From contig CAZYEX010000137.1 of the NCBI GenBank assembly GCA_964646605.1, positions 62,001 through 126,000 on the forward strand: 64,000 nucleotides of DNA, in the 5' to 3' direction. A program made the position numbers and the translations under genes. Origin of the DNA: SBAX01 sp964646605 (GTDB lineage: Bacteria > Planctomycetota > Phycisphaerae > UBA1845). Below the pieces are notes generated by a model, which was given only the letters and a program-made list of their open reading frames with translations, ran no database searches and was not told the origin of the DNA. This document shows positions 24,592-33,139 of the stretch, piece by piece; position 1 is the stretch's first letter, and the number at the start of each line of letters is the position of its first letter.

Positions 24592-24913
24592 GAATCTCAG
24601 CCTTTCTGCTCGCCCGAGGGAGTTTTCACGTCCGTCCGACCCGGCGCCGGGACACAGTGTAGGCAGCAGCGTCGAGTCGTCCAGATTCCTGACCGTACGT
24701 AAGGTCCGCTTCTCCAACTGTATTCGCAACCCGCAAAAAAATATGTTGCCAGAGAGGGGGCACTGTCGGCGTTTGTCGCCGCGCTCGGATGGGCCGTTGC
24801 GCAGTCCGCGTGACTGTCGTTTCTTGTCGCCAAGCGCACAAAACGCTCACTGGGACACGAATAAAGCCCCCGTCGGGTCGAATGGAGCTTATAATGAGGT
24901 CCGCGCCGATTCG
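24592..24913. other. Divergent spacer between nhaC and the efflux operon
   Basis: 322 nt without a gene that must contain two promoters. A perfect TATAAT at 24890-24895 lies 19 nt before the ATG at 24914, striking in GC-rich DNA, but no TTGACA-like box is seen at the correct distance. No operator or hairpin was recognised. Confidence 0.4.
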
Positions 24914-25708
24914 ATGAACGTAGTAGGCGCGGCGAGGACTGGCGTCGTGGCGAGCACAACCCTGACCAACCGAATGCTGCAACCGCTGCGCGGCGGGCTC
25001 GGCGTGCGTCATGCACTTTGGGTCTTCGTCGCTCCGCGGGCGTTGTTCTCGCGGGTCGAGGACACGGGCGCCTACGGACTGTCTCTGGTCACGCTGCTGG
25101 GGCTGGTGATGTTGGTCGGGTACTCCCAAGTGCAGACGGCGCTTTACGATCGCATGGTCGAGCAGCGCACCGAGACTCGGTTGGGGGAACTGGAGGAAGC
25201 GCAGTTGCACCTGGTCGACCGGATCGAGTTCAAGGACCGCATGGAGTCGATTCGCAAGGCCGCGGTCTTCGAGACCACGATCACGCGGCTGGGCGTGATC
25301 GTCCTCAAGCCGCTCTATTTTCTGGCGTCGCTGATGATCATCGCCTCGGTGCTGTACGCGATGGTCGCTCTGACCGGGCGCAAGCCGGAGTACCACACGC
25401 TGATGTCGATCGGGGTGTATGCGGCGTACATCGAACTTGTGGGTTGCGTCCTGCAATTGGGAATGATGCTGTACTACCGAACGACGGCGGTGGACACGTC
25501 GCTGCGGGAGTTGGGGTCGCCGGCGCTCGCCGCGGTGTGGGGCGGGATCGACCCGTTTCGGATTTGGTTTTGGGTGCTGGTGGCGGTCGGATTGACCGTC
25601 ACTCAGCAGTTGAGTCGTCGAATGGCGATTGTCTCGTGCACGATGCTCTGCCTGATGAGCGCGGGGATGCACGCCGCGATGGGCTTGGCCCAAGGCGCGG
25701 GCGCGTGA
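24914..25708 (+). CDS. YIP1-like multi-pass membrane protein
   Basis: 264 aa from ATG 24914; the frame is open further upstream but that part lacks protein character. Five to six hydrophobic segments (for example SLVTLLGLVMLVGYSQ, LKPLYFLASLMIIASVLYAMVAL, FRIWFWVLVAVGLTV) with a short amphipathic stretch RLGELEEAQLHLVDRIEF between the first two. The layout, with an N-terminal FVAPRALFSRVE segment, is that of YIP1-family proteins. It precedes the adaptor gene by 22 nt and likely heads the ABC export operon, perhaps as an accessory membrane protein; function unknown. Confidence 0.7.
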   Translation: MNVVGAARTGVVASTTLTNRMLQPLRGGLGVRHALWVFVAPRALFSRVEDTGAYGLSLVTLLGLVMLVGYSQVQTALYDRMVEQRTETRLGELEEAQLHLVDRIEFKDRMESIRKAAVFETTITRLGVIVLKPLYFLASLMIIASVLYAMVALTGRKPEYHTLMSIGVYAAYIELVGCVLQLGMMLYYRTTAVDTSLRELGSPALAAVWGGIDPFRIWFWVLVAVGLTVTQQLSRRMAIVSCTMLCLMSAGMHAAMGLAQGAGA

Positions 25709-25730
25709 CCGAGGCGATTGACGAAAGCTT

Positions 25731-27140
25731 ATGTCGGAGAATCGCGCAATGAAGGCGTTATTGACATTGATCGTTCTGGCCCTGATCAGCGCCGGCGTTT
25801 TCGCCCTGGGTACGGTGCGAAAGAAGGGCGATGACAAGCCGTTGCTGCACGTCGCGGAGGAGGTTCCGCTGACGGTACAGATCGCCAAGCCCTCGCGGGA
25901 GGAGATCACTCGCATCGTACAGGCGCCCGGCGACGTCGAGGCCGTGTTGGAGGTCGAAATCCGTTCGGAGATCGTAGCCAAGATCGAAGAGATGCCCGTG
26001 GTGGAAGGCGACACGGTCAAGAAGGGCGATCTTCTCTGCAGATTGGATGACAACAACTTGCTGGCCGACATCGAGTCGGGCCAGGCGCGGATCGCCCAAC
26101 TGAAGGCGGCGATCGTACAGGCCGAGGCCGACGTGGAGAAGACGGAGCGCGATCTCAGCCGGCAAGTGACCCTGTCGGAGTCGGAGGCGACTTCGGACCT
26201 CGAGCTGCGTGACTATCAGACACTGCGCAACAAAGCCCGAGCCACGTTCGACATGCGGCGTCACGAGCTCGCCCAGGCCGACGCCATGCTGAAACGAGGG
26301 CACGAGGACCTTCTGCGCACGGTCATCCGCTCGCCGATCGACGGAGTGATCTCGCGACTGCAAGCGGAACAAGGGGAAGTGGTGGTCATGGGGACCATGA
26401 ACAACCCCGGAACGGTCATCATGACCATCAGCGATTTGTCGAAGATGCAGGTGCGGGCGCGGGTTGACGAGGTCGATGTTCCGCTCGTGGCCTCGGAGCA
26501 GAAGGCACGAGTGTATTTGCAGTCCGACCAGGATCATCCCGTTCCCGGGCAAGTGATCCGCGTGGCGTCCAAGGGGATCAAGACCCAGGGGCGCGACGTG
26601 GTCACCTTCGAGGCCATCTTGGAGGTGCAGACCAACGATTCGCGCGTGAAACCGGGGATGACGGCGAACGTGGAGATCGAGGTGGCGCGGCGTGAGGACG
26701 CGATTACCGTGCCGGTCGAGGCCATTGTGCATCGTATGAGGAAGGATTTGCCCGAGAGCATCGTGGCGGAGTTCGATCGCAAACAGGCGGGTGTGGACCT
26801 TTCCGAACGTGCGCGGCAAGCGCAGTACATCAAGGTGGTGTACATCATGGAGAACGACGCGGCCAAGGTACGGGTGGTGGAACCGGGCATCGCCGACGCC
26901 CGGCGCGTGGAACTCGTCGACGGCGTGGCACTGGAGGACACGGTGATCACCGGTCCCTATCGAAGTCTCGACCAACTCAAGGAGGGGCGCAAGGTCGCGC
27001 TGTCGGACAAGGATAAGAAGAAACCGTCCGCCGAGACCGACGCAGAAAAGACCGCCTCTAAGGACGCGCCGAAGGATGAAAAGAAGGATGAGCAAGAGAA
27101 GGACGACGCCGCTAGCGCCACTGCGAGTGCCAAACCGTGA
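25731..27140 (+). CDS. HlyD/MacA-like membrane fusion (adaptor) protein
   Basis: 469 aa. An N-terminal membrane anchor (residues 8-28) is followed by a beta-barrel/lipoyl half motif (GDVEAVLEVEIRSEI...VVEGDTVKKGDLLCRLDD), a coiled-coil hairpin (about 105-190), the second lipoyl half (VIRSPIDGVISRLQAEQGEVV), a barrel domain and a Lys/Glu/Ala-rich tail (420-469). This is the adaptor that bridges an inner-membrane ABC transporter to the outer membrane. ATG 25731 or 25749 could be the start. It overlaps the ATPase gene by 4 nt (GTGA at 27137). Substrate not predictable. Confidence 0.88.
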   Translation: MSENRAMKALLTLIVLALISAGVFALGTVRKKGDDKPLLHVAEEVPLTVQIAKPSREEITRIVQAPGDVEAVLEVEIRSEIVAKIEEMPVVEGDTVKKGDLLCRLDDNNLLADIESGQARIAQLKAAIVQAEADVEKTERDLSRQVTLSESEATSDLELRDYQTLRNKARATFDMRRHELAQADAMLKRGHEDLLRTVIRSPIDGVISRLQAEQGEVVVMGTMNNPGTVIMTISDLSKMQVRARVDEVDVPLVASEQKARVYLQSDQDHPVPGQVIRVASKGIKTQGRDVVTFEAILEVQTNDSRVKPGMTANVEIEVARREDAITVPVEAIVHRMRKDLPESIVAEFDRKQAGVDLSERARQAQYIKVVYIMENDAAKVRVVEPGIADARRVELVDGVALEDTVITGPYRSLDQLKEGRKVALSDKDKKKPSAETDAEKTASKDAPKDEKKDEQEKDDAASATASAKP

Positions 27141-27895
27141 ACTCGAGTGCCAACGGTTCTCCCCTTATCGAACTCACCGACATCGAGAAAATCTATCGTG
27201 TCGGCACGGAGTTGGTGCGCGCTCTACGGGGCGTGACCCTTACGATCGCGGAGAACGAATACCTGGCCATCATGGGACCCAGCGGCTCCGGTAAGAGCAC
27301 GTTGATGAACATCCTCGGATGCCTCGATATTCCCACCAGTGGAATGTACAGCCTACGGGGCAAGGACGTTTCCAAACTGTCCCAGTCCAAGCTCTCACGA
27401 ATCCGCGGACGACAGATCGGATTTGTATTTCAGACTTTCGAGCTGTTGCCGCGCACCACGGCGCTCAAGAATGTACAACTTCCCCTGATGTATACGCAGA
27501 TGGCGCACAAGAAGCAGCGAGCCATGGCGGCACTGGATCGCGTCGGTCTGTCGGATCGCGCCACGCACCGTCCGAATCAGCTGTCCGGCGGACAGAAGCA
27601 GCGCGTGGCCATCGCTCGGGCGCTCGCCCAGGAACCGGACATTATCCTCGCCGATGAACCGACCGGCAACCTCGACAGTCAGACCGGCGAGGAGATTATG
27701 CACGTCTTCGATTCCCTCCACGCCGAAGGTCAGACCATCATCGTTGTCACGCATGAAGAAGACATTGCCGCTCGTTGTCGGCGCATCATTCGGTTGAAGG
27801 ACGGGTTGATCGCCACGGACGTGCAGAATGTACTAGCGGAGCCTCCGCGCTCGGTCCATGCGGTCCACCCCGCGAAGGCGGCGGTCCCTGTATGA
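27137..27895 (+). CDS. MacB/LolD-type ABC transporter ATPase
   Basis: 252 aa from GTG 27137, overlapping the adaptor gene by 4 nt. Walker A GPSGSGKST near residue 47, signature LSGGQKQRVAIARALA, Walker B IILADEPTGNLDS and the switch His in VVTHEED are all complete. This is the LolD/MacB ATPase type that powers mechanotransmission permeases rather than classical importers. It overlaps the first permease gene by 4 nt (ATGA at 27892), so adaptor, ATPase and permease are translationally coupled. Confidence 0.93.
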   Translation: MNSSANGSPLIELTDIEKIYRVGTELVRALRGVTLTIAENEYLAIMGPSGSGKSTLMNILGCLDIPTSGMYSLRGKDVSKLSQSKLSRIRGRQIGFVFQTFELLPRTTALKNVQLPLMYTQMAHKKQRAMAALDRVGLSDRATHRPNQLSGGQKQRVAIARALAQEPDIILADEPTGNLDSQTGEEIMHVFDSLHAEGQTIIVVTHEEDIAARCRRIIRLKDGLIATDVQNVLAEPPRSVHAVHPAKAAVPV

Positions 27896-29169
27896 TGCAA
27901 CTTGTCCTCCTCTCGCCGCTCCGCGCTTTTCATGCCGCGGTCGGAATGATCGGCCGGGGAAGTCAAAATGTGCTTACGGCGCTCGTCCAGATTTGGGCGA
28001 ACAAGGGGCGATCCATACTCACCACCCTCGGCATTATCATTGCCGTGACCTCCACCATCGTCGTCGTCGCCTTTGTACAGGGCTTCGGCGACTACATCAC
28101 CAAGATGGTGCGCGGATATGGCACGCAGTTCATCGTCGTTCACCCTTACTACCCTCCGAATGCATGGCAACTGGGACTGGGCAGTGTGACGCTCGATCTT
28201 CGCGACATCGAGGCCGTGCGCACGGAATGCCCGCATGTTCGACGGGTCACGCCGTTTGTCTACACTACCCAGGGCGAGGTCGCCTATGGACTCGAAAAGG
28301 CCGCGCAAACACCTACCCGCGGGGTCACCGAAGAATATCAGGTGATTCGCAACTACTTCGTGGATGCGGGGCGGTTTTTCGGTCCCATCGAGGTAGAGAC
28401 CGCCGCGTATGTCGTCGTGCTTGGCCGCAGCATTCTCAAACAACTCGCCACCGACGATTCCATTCTGGGTCAATTCGTGCAGGTCAATGGGCATCGGTTC
28501 AAAGTTGTCGGAATCCTGGAGGCCAAGGGCAGCATCCACGGTGAGGACCAGGACAAGACCATCATGATTCCCTATACCACGGCGCTCAATCTTTTTCCCG
28601 ATCGCCGGCGGTCCATGCCGTTTCTCTTGGAAGCGACCAGTGAGGCGGACCTGGATGCGGCGCAGGCCGAACTGACCCGCGTGCTTCGCCGCCGACACCG
28701 TCTTGGGCCCGGCCAGCCCGACGATTTTGAGGTCAACCGTCAGGACCAGGCCGTGCGCGAGTTTGAGAAGGTGCGCAACATTGCCTCGGGGTCGCTGGCC
28801 GGCATCGTAAGCATTTCCCTGCTCGTCGGCGGGATCGGCATCATGAATGTCATGCTCGTCTCCGTCACGGAGCGTACCCGCGAAATCGGACTGCGAAAGA
28901 GCGTCGGCGCCCGCCGCCGCGACGTACTGACGCAATTCCTCACCGAAGCCGTGGTCCTCTGCACCATCGGCGGAATGGTGGGAGTGATACTCGGATACAT
29001 ACTTACGTACCTCGCGTCTCTGCATCCACAGATGGTTGCGATTACCGTCCCGTGGTGGTCGGTGGTCATGGCGCTGGGCTTTTCCGCCGCCGCCGGAGTT
29101 CTTTTTGGAATCATCCCCGCGTGCAAAGCCGCCATTCTACACCCCATTGATGCATTGAGGCACGAATAG
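27892..29169 (+). CDS. MacB-type ABC permease, first copy
   Basis: 425 aa from ATG 27892, which overlaps the ATPase stop by 4 nt. The first membrane helix (RSILTTLGIIIAVTSTIVVVAFVQGFG) is followed by a large external MacB_PCD domain (about 90-290) and three C-terminal helices of the FtsX domain, with SVTERTREIGLRKSVGARRRDVLTQFLTEA near residue 325 as the coupling region for the ATPase. The C-terminus IIPACKAAILHPIDALRHE is typical. The downstream permease is closely similar in layout and in these motifs, so the pair arose by duplication and may form a heterodimer. Confidence 0.92.
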   Translation: MMQLVLLSPLRAFHAAVGMIGRGSQNVLTALVQIWANKGRSILTTLGIIIAVTSTIVVVAFVQGFGDYITKMVRGYGTQFIVVHPYYPPNAWQLGLGSVTLDLRDIEAVRTECPHVRRVTPFVYTTQGEVAYGLEKAAQTPTRGVTEEYQVIRNYFVDAGRFFGPIEVETAAYVVVLGRSILKQLATDDSILGQFVQVNGHRFKVVGILEAKGSIHGEDQDKTIMIPYTTALNLFPDRRRSMPFLLEATSEADLDAAQAELTRVLRRRHRLGPGQPDDFEVNRQDQAVREFEKVRNIASGSLAGIVSISLLVGGIGIMNVMLVSVTERTREIGLRKSVGARRRDVLTQFLTEAVVLCTIGGMVGVILGYILTYLASLHPQMVAITVPWWSVVMALGFSAAAGVLFGIIPACKAAILHPIDALRHE

Positions 29170-29199
29170 ACGGCAAAACGCAGAAACGTAGAAACAGAG
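29170..29199 (+). repeat. Octad words ACGCAGAA between the permease genes
   Basis: ACGGCAAA, ACGCAGAA, ACGTAGAA and ACAGAG fill the whole 30-nt gap from the first permease stop to the second permease ATG. They also serve as a purine-rich stretch before that start codon. The word is shared with 9784-9816 and 37711-37749. Confidence 0.65.
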
Positions 29200-30531
29200 A
29201 TGGGTCGAGCCACCGCCAATTTGCCAACAAGAGCGACCCCTGGGGTTCGGTCGGGCCTGCTGACCGCGACTGTCTCCGCCCCGTGGCGCGCGGCTTCGTG
29301 GTTCGGAGGACGGCTGCTCACCCGGTGGCAGAACATCCTCACCGCGTTCGTACAGATATGGGCGAATAAGGCGCGCTCCGTTCTCACCACCCTGGGAATC
29401 ATCATTGCGGTCACTTCGACCATCACCGTGGTTTCGTTCGTGCAGGGGTTCGGCGACTACGTCACCAACATGCTCCGGGGATTCGGGACCAACATCATGT
29501 TCGTCGTGCCGTGGGTTCCCTCGGGCATGGACGGACGGATGATGGGGACCATTTCCATGGACCTCGACGACGTCCGCGCCGTCGGTGCGGAGTGCGACAA
29601 GGTCCGCCGGATTTCACCCATGTTGTTCTTCGAGGGCACGGTCGAATATGGACGGCAGAAGGCGGAGAACATCGAACTCCAGGGAACGACGGAATCTTTT
29701 CAGACCATCCGCAACTTCTTCGTCGACGAGGGGCGCTTCTTCGGACCCATCGACGTCGATCAAGGCACCTATGTCTGCGTGCTGGGTCGGGAGATTCTGC
29801 GACTGCTGGAGGCCGACGAACGCATCGTCGGCGACTACGTCTTCATTAACAACATGCGCTTCCGCGTATTGGGCATTTTGGAAGCCAAAGGGAACTTCAT
29901 GGATGACAACCAGGACAAGATCGTCCTGATACCCTTTAACACTGTCCTGAAAATGATGCCGTTTATGTCGCGTTTCATGCCCTTCATCGTCGAAGCCACC
30001 AAGGAGGAGGACACCGAGGAGGCATCTCTGCAGATCAGCCGCGTACTTCGCACGCGCCATGCATTGAAAGCGGGGGCGCCCAATGACTTTCGCATTTTCC
30101 GCCAGGATGAAATGCTCCGCGACTTTCAGCGAGTGAAGATGGTCGCCACCAGTGTCCTCGCGGGGATCGTGGGTATTTCGCTCATTGTCGGCGGCATCGG
30201 TATTATGAACATCATGCTGGTCTCGGTCACGGAGCGCACCAAGGAGATCGGTCTGCGCAAGAGCGTCGGCGGGCGGCGCCGCGACATCCTCTTGCAGTTT
30301 TTGACCGAAGCCGTCGTATTGGCGACGGTCGGCGGGATCATTGGCATCATCTTCGGGTATAGCATTTGTGGCATTGCTTCGCTGCACCCCTCGATGGTGA
30401 AAATCGCGGTTCCTTATTGGGCCGTCCTGCTGGCGATCTCCTTCTGCGTGGGCGTCGGCGTGATCTTCGGGATCATCCCGGCGTTCAAGGCGGCCATTCT
30501 GCATCCCATTGACGCACTGCGTCACGAATAA
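29200..30531 (+). CDS. MacB-type ABC permease, second copy
   Basis: 443 aa. Same architecture as the preceding permease: first helix RSVLTTLGIIIAVTSTITVVSFVQGFG, external domain, then SVTERTKEIGLRKSVGGRRRDILLQFLTEA and the end IIPAFKAAILHPIDALRHE. An extra N-terminal segment of about 40 residues precedes the first helix. The external domain has diverged more (LRGFGTNIMFVVPWVPSGMDG), which suggests different substrate contacts. Convergent with the pseudopilin operon, 59 nt away; a weak hairpin (GGCGTT 30532-30537 / AACGCC 30546-30551) follows its stop. Confidence 0.92.
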   Translation: MGRATANLPTRATPGVRSGLLTATVSAPWRAASWFGGRLLTRWQNILTAFVQIWANKARSVLTTLGIIIAVTSTITVVSFVQGFGDYVTNMLRGFGTNIMFVVPWVPSGMDGRMMGTISMDLDDVRAVGAECDKVRRISPMLFFEGTVEYGRQKAENIELQGTTESFQTIRNFFVDEGRFFGPIDVDQGTYVCVLGREILRLLEADERIVGDYVFINNMRFRVLGILEAKGNFMDDNQDKIVLIPFNTVLKMMPFMSRFMPFIVEATKEEDTEEASLQISRVLRTRHALKAGAPNDFRIFRQDEMLRDFQRVKMVATSVLAGIVGISLIVGGIGIMNIMLVSVTERTKEIGLRKSVGGRRRDILLQFLTEAVVLATVGGIIGIIFGYSICGIASLHPSMVKIAVPYWAVLLAISFCVGVGVIFGIIPAFKAAILHPIDALRHE

Positions 30532-30590
30532 GGCGTTTCGCAAGGAACGCCGAGCACCGTTGTCAGCGTCGAACTTTTTAATTCGATCGT

Positions 30591-32078
30591 CTACGACGGC
30601 GGCGAAATGCTGAGCGTGCGGACTTCAATGGCGACCACGGGCGACGGGCCGTCGAAGAGCACGGTGTCGGATCCCAGCGTGCGGTCCACCGGCGGGGGGA
30701 AAACCCACACGGAACGGAGAAGCTCCTCCGGATCGGGAGGGTTGTTCCAATCGGAGTCCGTACACTCCTCACAATGTGGATCTCCCTCTGAAATGTCGAT
30801 GTCTTCCTGTACGATTTCGCGGTCCAGCGTGAGCACGGCCTTTTCGCCGTTGGCGTCAACGATGCGGCGCCTCGTGACACGGTAGATGTGCCCCTCAAGT
30901 TCATCCACGAACGTGGTCCCCGAAGGGAACATCGAAACCAGCATCGCCGCCGGTTTGCCTGCGATCGTGTCAGGAGGGACCCGGATTTCCGACGGGACGT
31001 GGGTCGGGCGTTTTGGTGAGTCGTCCGGGGCGCTGCGATACGCGAGCGAACTAGGAAGCTCAACCTGGACCCGCCAGGCGACGGGTAGCAACACGTCATT
31101 GTCGCCATTGAGGGCCGCCGGCGACACGGGGACTGCGGGGCGTTCGAACTTGTACGGATCGGGAACGAGCTGGTCGTTCTGGCGGGCGTAGCGGTGCGTG
31201 CTCTGCGTGCGCCGCAACGTGACGTAATACAGGTCAAAGTTTCGCGTCGAGCCGATGGCGGCGGCAGCTTCGACCACCAATTCGAGCGATTGTTCCGGAG
31301 TGATCGCGGGGGGCGTTCGCGGACGGGCGGGTCCCGCCGGTTGGCGAAGGCGATGCAGCGCTGCCCAAAAGAACTTTCGGTTGGACAGAAGGTCTCGCCA
31401 GCGGTCGTCCAACGGCGGGTAGCTGCGATCGGCCACGTTCACCTGCGGGAAGTAGAACGAGGCTTGTTGCCTGAAGCGATCGCTCAAATTCACATCCTTT
31501 TCGGGGTCGTCACACGGAGGGTAGGCGGGATCCAGAAGATTGGTGACCTGCTCGAGTCGCCAAGGGTCCTCGGCAACAGTCTGGCCGTTGCTCAACCGCA
31601 CGTTCCACATGTTTAATGCATGGACGCGGGTATCGCTGTAAAGGAGGATGCTGCAGAACGCATCCTCCGGTTTGTTCTCGCTGATGAACTCCTTGGCGAG
31701 TTGACGATCATAGAACAAATCCCCGGCGAGACTCCCGGAGTGGATCGCGGGTTCTTCGAATGGCGGACCGTCGCTCGGGTCCTTGATGGCCACCATACGG
31801 ACGCCCGCCGGGCGCAGCAGGGCCTCGAGCGTGGCCCGGGCGGCGGCGGTGGTGGATTGCTCGATGGTGTGTTCGCTGAGGGTCCGGGCCCGATCCCAGG
31901 CTACGGGGAACATCGTGGCGACCATGATCAATCCCAGACCCAGAATCACGATGGCGATCATCATCTCGACAAGGGAAAAGGCACGACCATCAGAGCACCA
32001 GGCGCAAGCCTGGTGACACTGCGGAGGCGTGTCCGCGGGCTCGCGCCCGCGGCTCTGATGTGCTATACGCTGCTTCAT
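30591..32078 (-). CDS. Pseudopilin with prepilin N-terminus, last of operon
   Basis: 495 aa, very long for a pseudopilin. GRAFSLVEMMIAIVILGLGLI shows the prepilin cleavage region with Ala33|Phe34 and Glu38 (E5 of the mature form), followed by the hydrophobic helix. ALxLVxxMF-type helix and GspI/PilV-like order suggest a minor pseudopilin, but the 460-residue globular part was not recognised. The 33-residue leader is almost wholly encoded by a 71-bp cloverleaf repeat (residues 7-30). Its ATG overlaps the upstream pseudopilin stop by 4 nt. Confidence 0.8.
   Translation of the reverse strand: MKQRIAHQSRGREPADTPPQCHQACAWCSDGRAFSLVEMMIAIVILGLGLIMVATMFPVAWDRARTLSEHTIEQSTTAAARATLEALLRPAGVRMVAIKDPSDGPPFEEPAIHSGSLAGDLFYDRQLAKEFISENKPEDAFCSILLYSDTRVHALNMWNVRLSNGQTVAEDPWRLEQVTNLLDPAYPPCDDPEKDVNLSDRFRQQASFYFPQVNVADRSYPPLDDRWRDLLSNRKFFWAALHRLRQPAGPARPRTPPAITPEQSLELVVEAAAAIGSTRNFDLYYVTLRRTQSTHRYARQNDQLVPDPYKFERPAVPVSPAALNGDNDVLLPVAWRVQVELPSSLAYRSAPDDSPKRPTHVPSEIRVPPDTIAGKPAAMLVSMFPSGTTFVDELEGHIYRVTRRRIVDANGEKAVLTLDREIVQEDIDISEGDPHCEECTDSDWNNPPDPEELLRSVWVFPPPVDRTLGSDTVLFDGPSPVVAIEVRTLSISPPS
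31989..32059. repeat. 71-bp cloverleaf-forming palindromic element
   Basis: Outer arms ATCAGAG (31989-31995) and CTCTGAT (32053-32059) pair perfectly and enclose three hairpins: CACCAGGC-GCAA-GCCTGGTG (31996-32015), ACAC (32016-32019) with GTGT (32029-32032) around a 9-nt loop, and CCGCGGGC-TCGC-GCCCGCGG (32033-32052). There are no unpaired bases between the arms. It is tRNA-like in size and shape but has no T loop or CCA. It lies within a gene, in codons for a pseudopilin leader. Part of it recurs upstream of rimO. Confidence 0.85.
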
Positions 32079-33139
32079 GGCGTTGTTTTCGCCACCGTTT
32101 CGCCGATCGGTCCGCGGATGACGACCCCGCTGATGCGATGCACGTAGAACGGCTGGGCCGAGTCGATCAGGAACTTCCGTTTCTGGCCCGGGTCCCCCGC
32201 GGCCGCAAACAAGGATTCGTCGTACACCAACAGTCCGTCAACCGAGGGGAAGTTCAGGGCCGTCCCCTCGCTCTCCGCCACCAAGTCGACGTCCTCGATG
32301 CTCTTGTCGGGGTTGATCGGAAGCTCGCCCTTGCTGTTGTCCTGCCGGTAGTATTTCTTGATATCGTCGCGGACCTCCAACCCCGTTAGGTCGCCGCCGC
32401 GGTTCTCCGCAGCGTCGGCGTCCAGGTCGCGGATGAGCACGTCGCGGCGCACGATCAGTTCGCCCGTCGCGGAATACATCACGGTGAAGAAGTTGCGATG
32501 CCGCTGGGCCTGATCGGTGTCGGCGTTGGCCGGGGAGAAAAGGTCGCTATGGGCGAGTTCATCGGGATCGAAGCGCCGCGTCTTGTCGGGTTCCGTCTTT
32601 TCATCGTAGACCGCGTAGCGCGGCACGACGCGCATGGGAGCGGGAAGCGAGTAGCTGCGCTCGGGCACCACGTTGAACACGTTTGCCCACGCCTCCCGGG
32701 TGCCTGGATCGTCGTCCAGCGTGACCTGCTCTATGGCCATGATGCGCTGCACGCCTTCGCCGTCCAGAAAAAAGAACAAACCGCTTTCGTTCCCCACCAG
32801 CAGCGTCCGTTTGTTACCCGCGCTATCGGTGATGAACAGCGGTTCCCTTTGCGCTTCGCCCGACTGCAAGGCCCGGGCCCGCGCCGTCATGAATACGCCG
32901 CTGATCGTGTTTTGGGCTTCGGCGATGCGCCGATCGCGCCACATGGTGCTGGCCGCCGGAACCACCATCGTGAGCAGGGCGACGACGATGGCGACGACGA
33001 TGACCATCTCGACGAGCGTAAAGGCCGAAGTTCGAAGTCCGAAGTTCGAAGTTCGAAGACCGCATCCGCCATTCACGGACTCAACGGCGCCTCGCCCTTT
33101 TCCGAACTTTGAACTTTGAACTTTGAACTTCATGTTCAC
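32075..33139 (-). CDS. Pseudopilin with repeat-encoded leader
   Basis: 354 aa from GTG 33139, which overlaps the previous pseudopilin stop by 4 nt (GTGA); ATG 33133 is the other possibility. Cleavage region TSAFTLVEMVIVVAIVVALL with Ala39|Phe40 and Glu44. The rest resembles a GspH-like minor pseudopilin: MWRDRRIAEAQNTISGVFMTARARALQSGE is the usual amphipathic helix. The leader contains MKFKVQSSKF (residues 3-12) and LRTSNFGLRTS (28-38), both encoded by heptad arrays identical in type to those at nuoJ/nuoK. The next gene overlaps by 4 nt. Confidence 0.85.
   Translation of the reverse strand: MNMKFKVQSSKFGKGRGAVESVNGGCGLRTSNFGLRTSAFTLVEMVIVVAIVVALLTMVVPAASTMWRDRRIAEAQNTISGVFMTARARALQSGEAQREPLFITDSAGNKRTLLVGNESGLFFFLDGEGVQRIMAIEQVTLDDDPGTREAWANVFNVVPERSYSLPAPMRVVPRYAVYDEKTEPDKTRRFDPDELAHSDLFSPANADTDQAQRHRNFFTVMYSATGELIVRRDVLIRDLDADAAENRGGDLTGLEVRDDIKKYYRQDNSKGELPINPDKSIEDVDLVAESEGTALNFPSVDGLLVYDESLFAAAGDPGQKRKFLIDSAQPFYVHRISGVVIRGPIGETVAKTTP
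33026..33129 (-). repeat. Composite heptad element inside pseudopilin leader
   Basis: On the plus strand: five CGAAGTT-type units (33026-33060) and four units CCGAACT/TTGAACT (33102-33129), each in exact 7-bp register. Read with the gene this is (AGTTCAA)n, spacer, (TTCGAAC)n, the same order as at 12341-12416 but with a 41-nt spacer. It encodes leader residues 4-13 and 27-38, ending one codon before the cleavage site. Confidence 0.85.

Noticed and set aside
30532..30551. Rho-independent terminator after the second permease
   Set aside because: Stem of only 6 bp with an 8-nt loop and no T run directly after it.
31989..32059. tRNA gene
   Set aside because: Cloverleaf shape and size fit, but there is no T-loop sequence, no usable anticodon loop and the tetraloops are wrong; it lies inside a gene.
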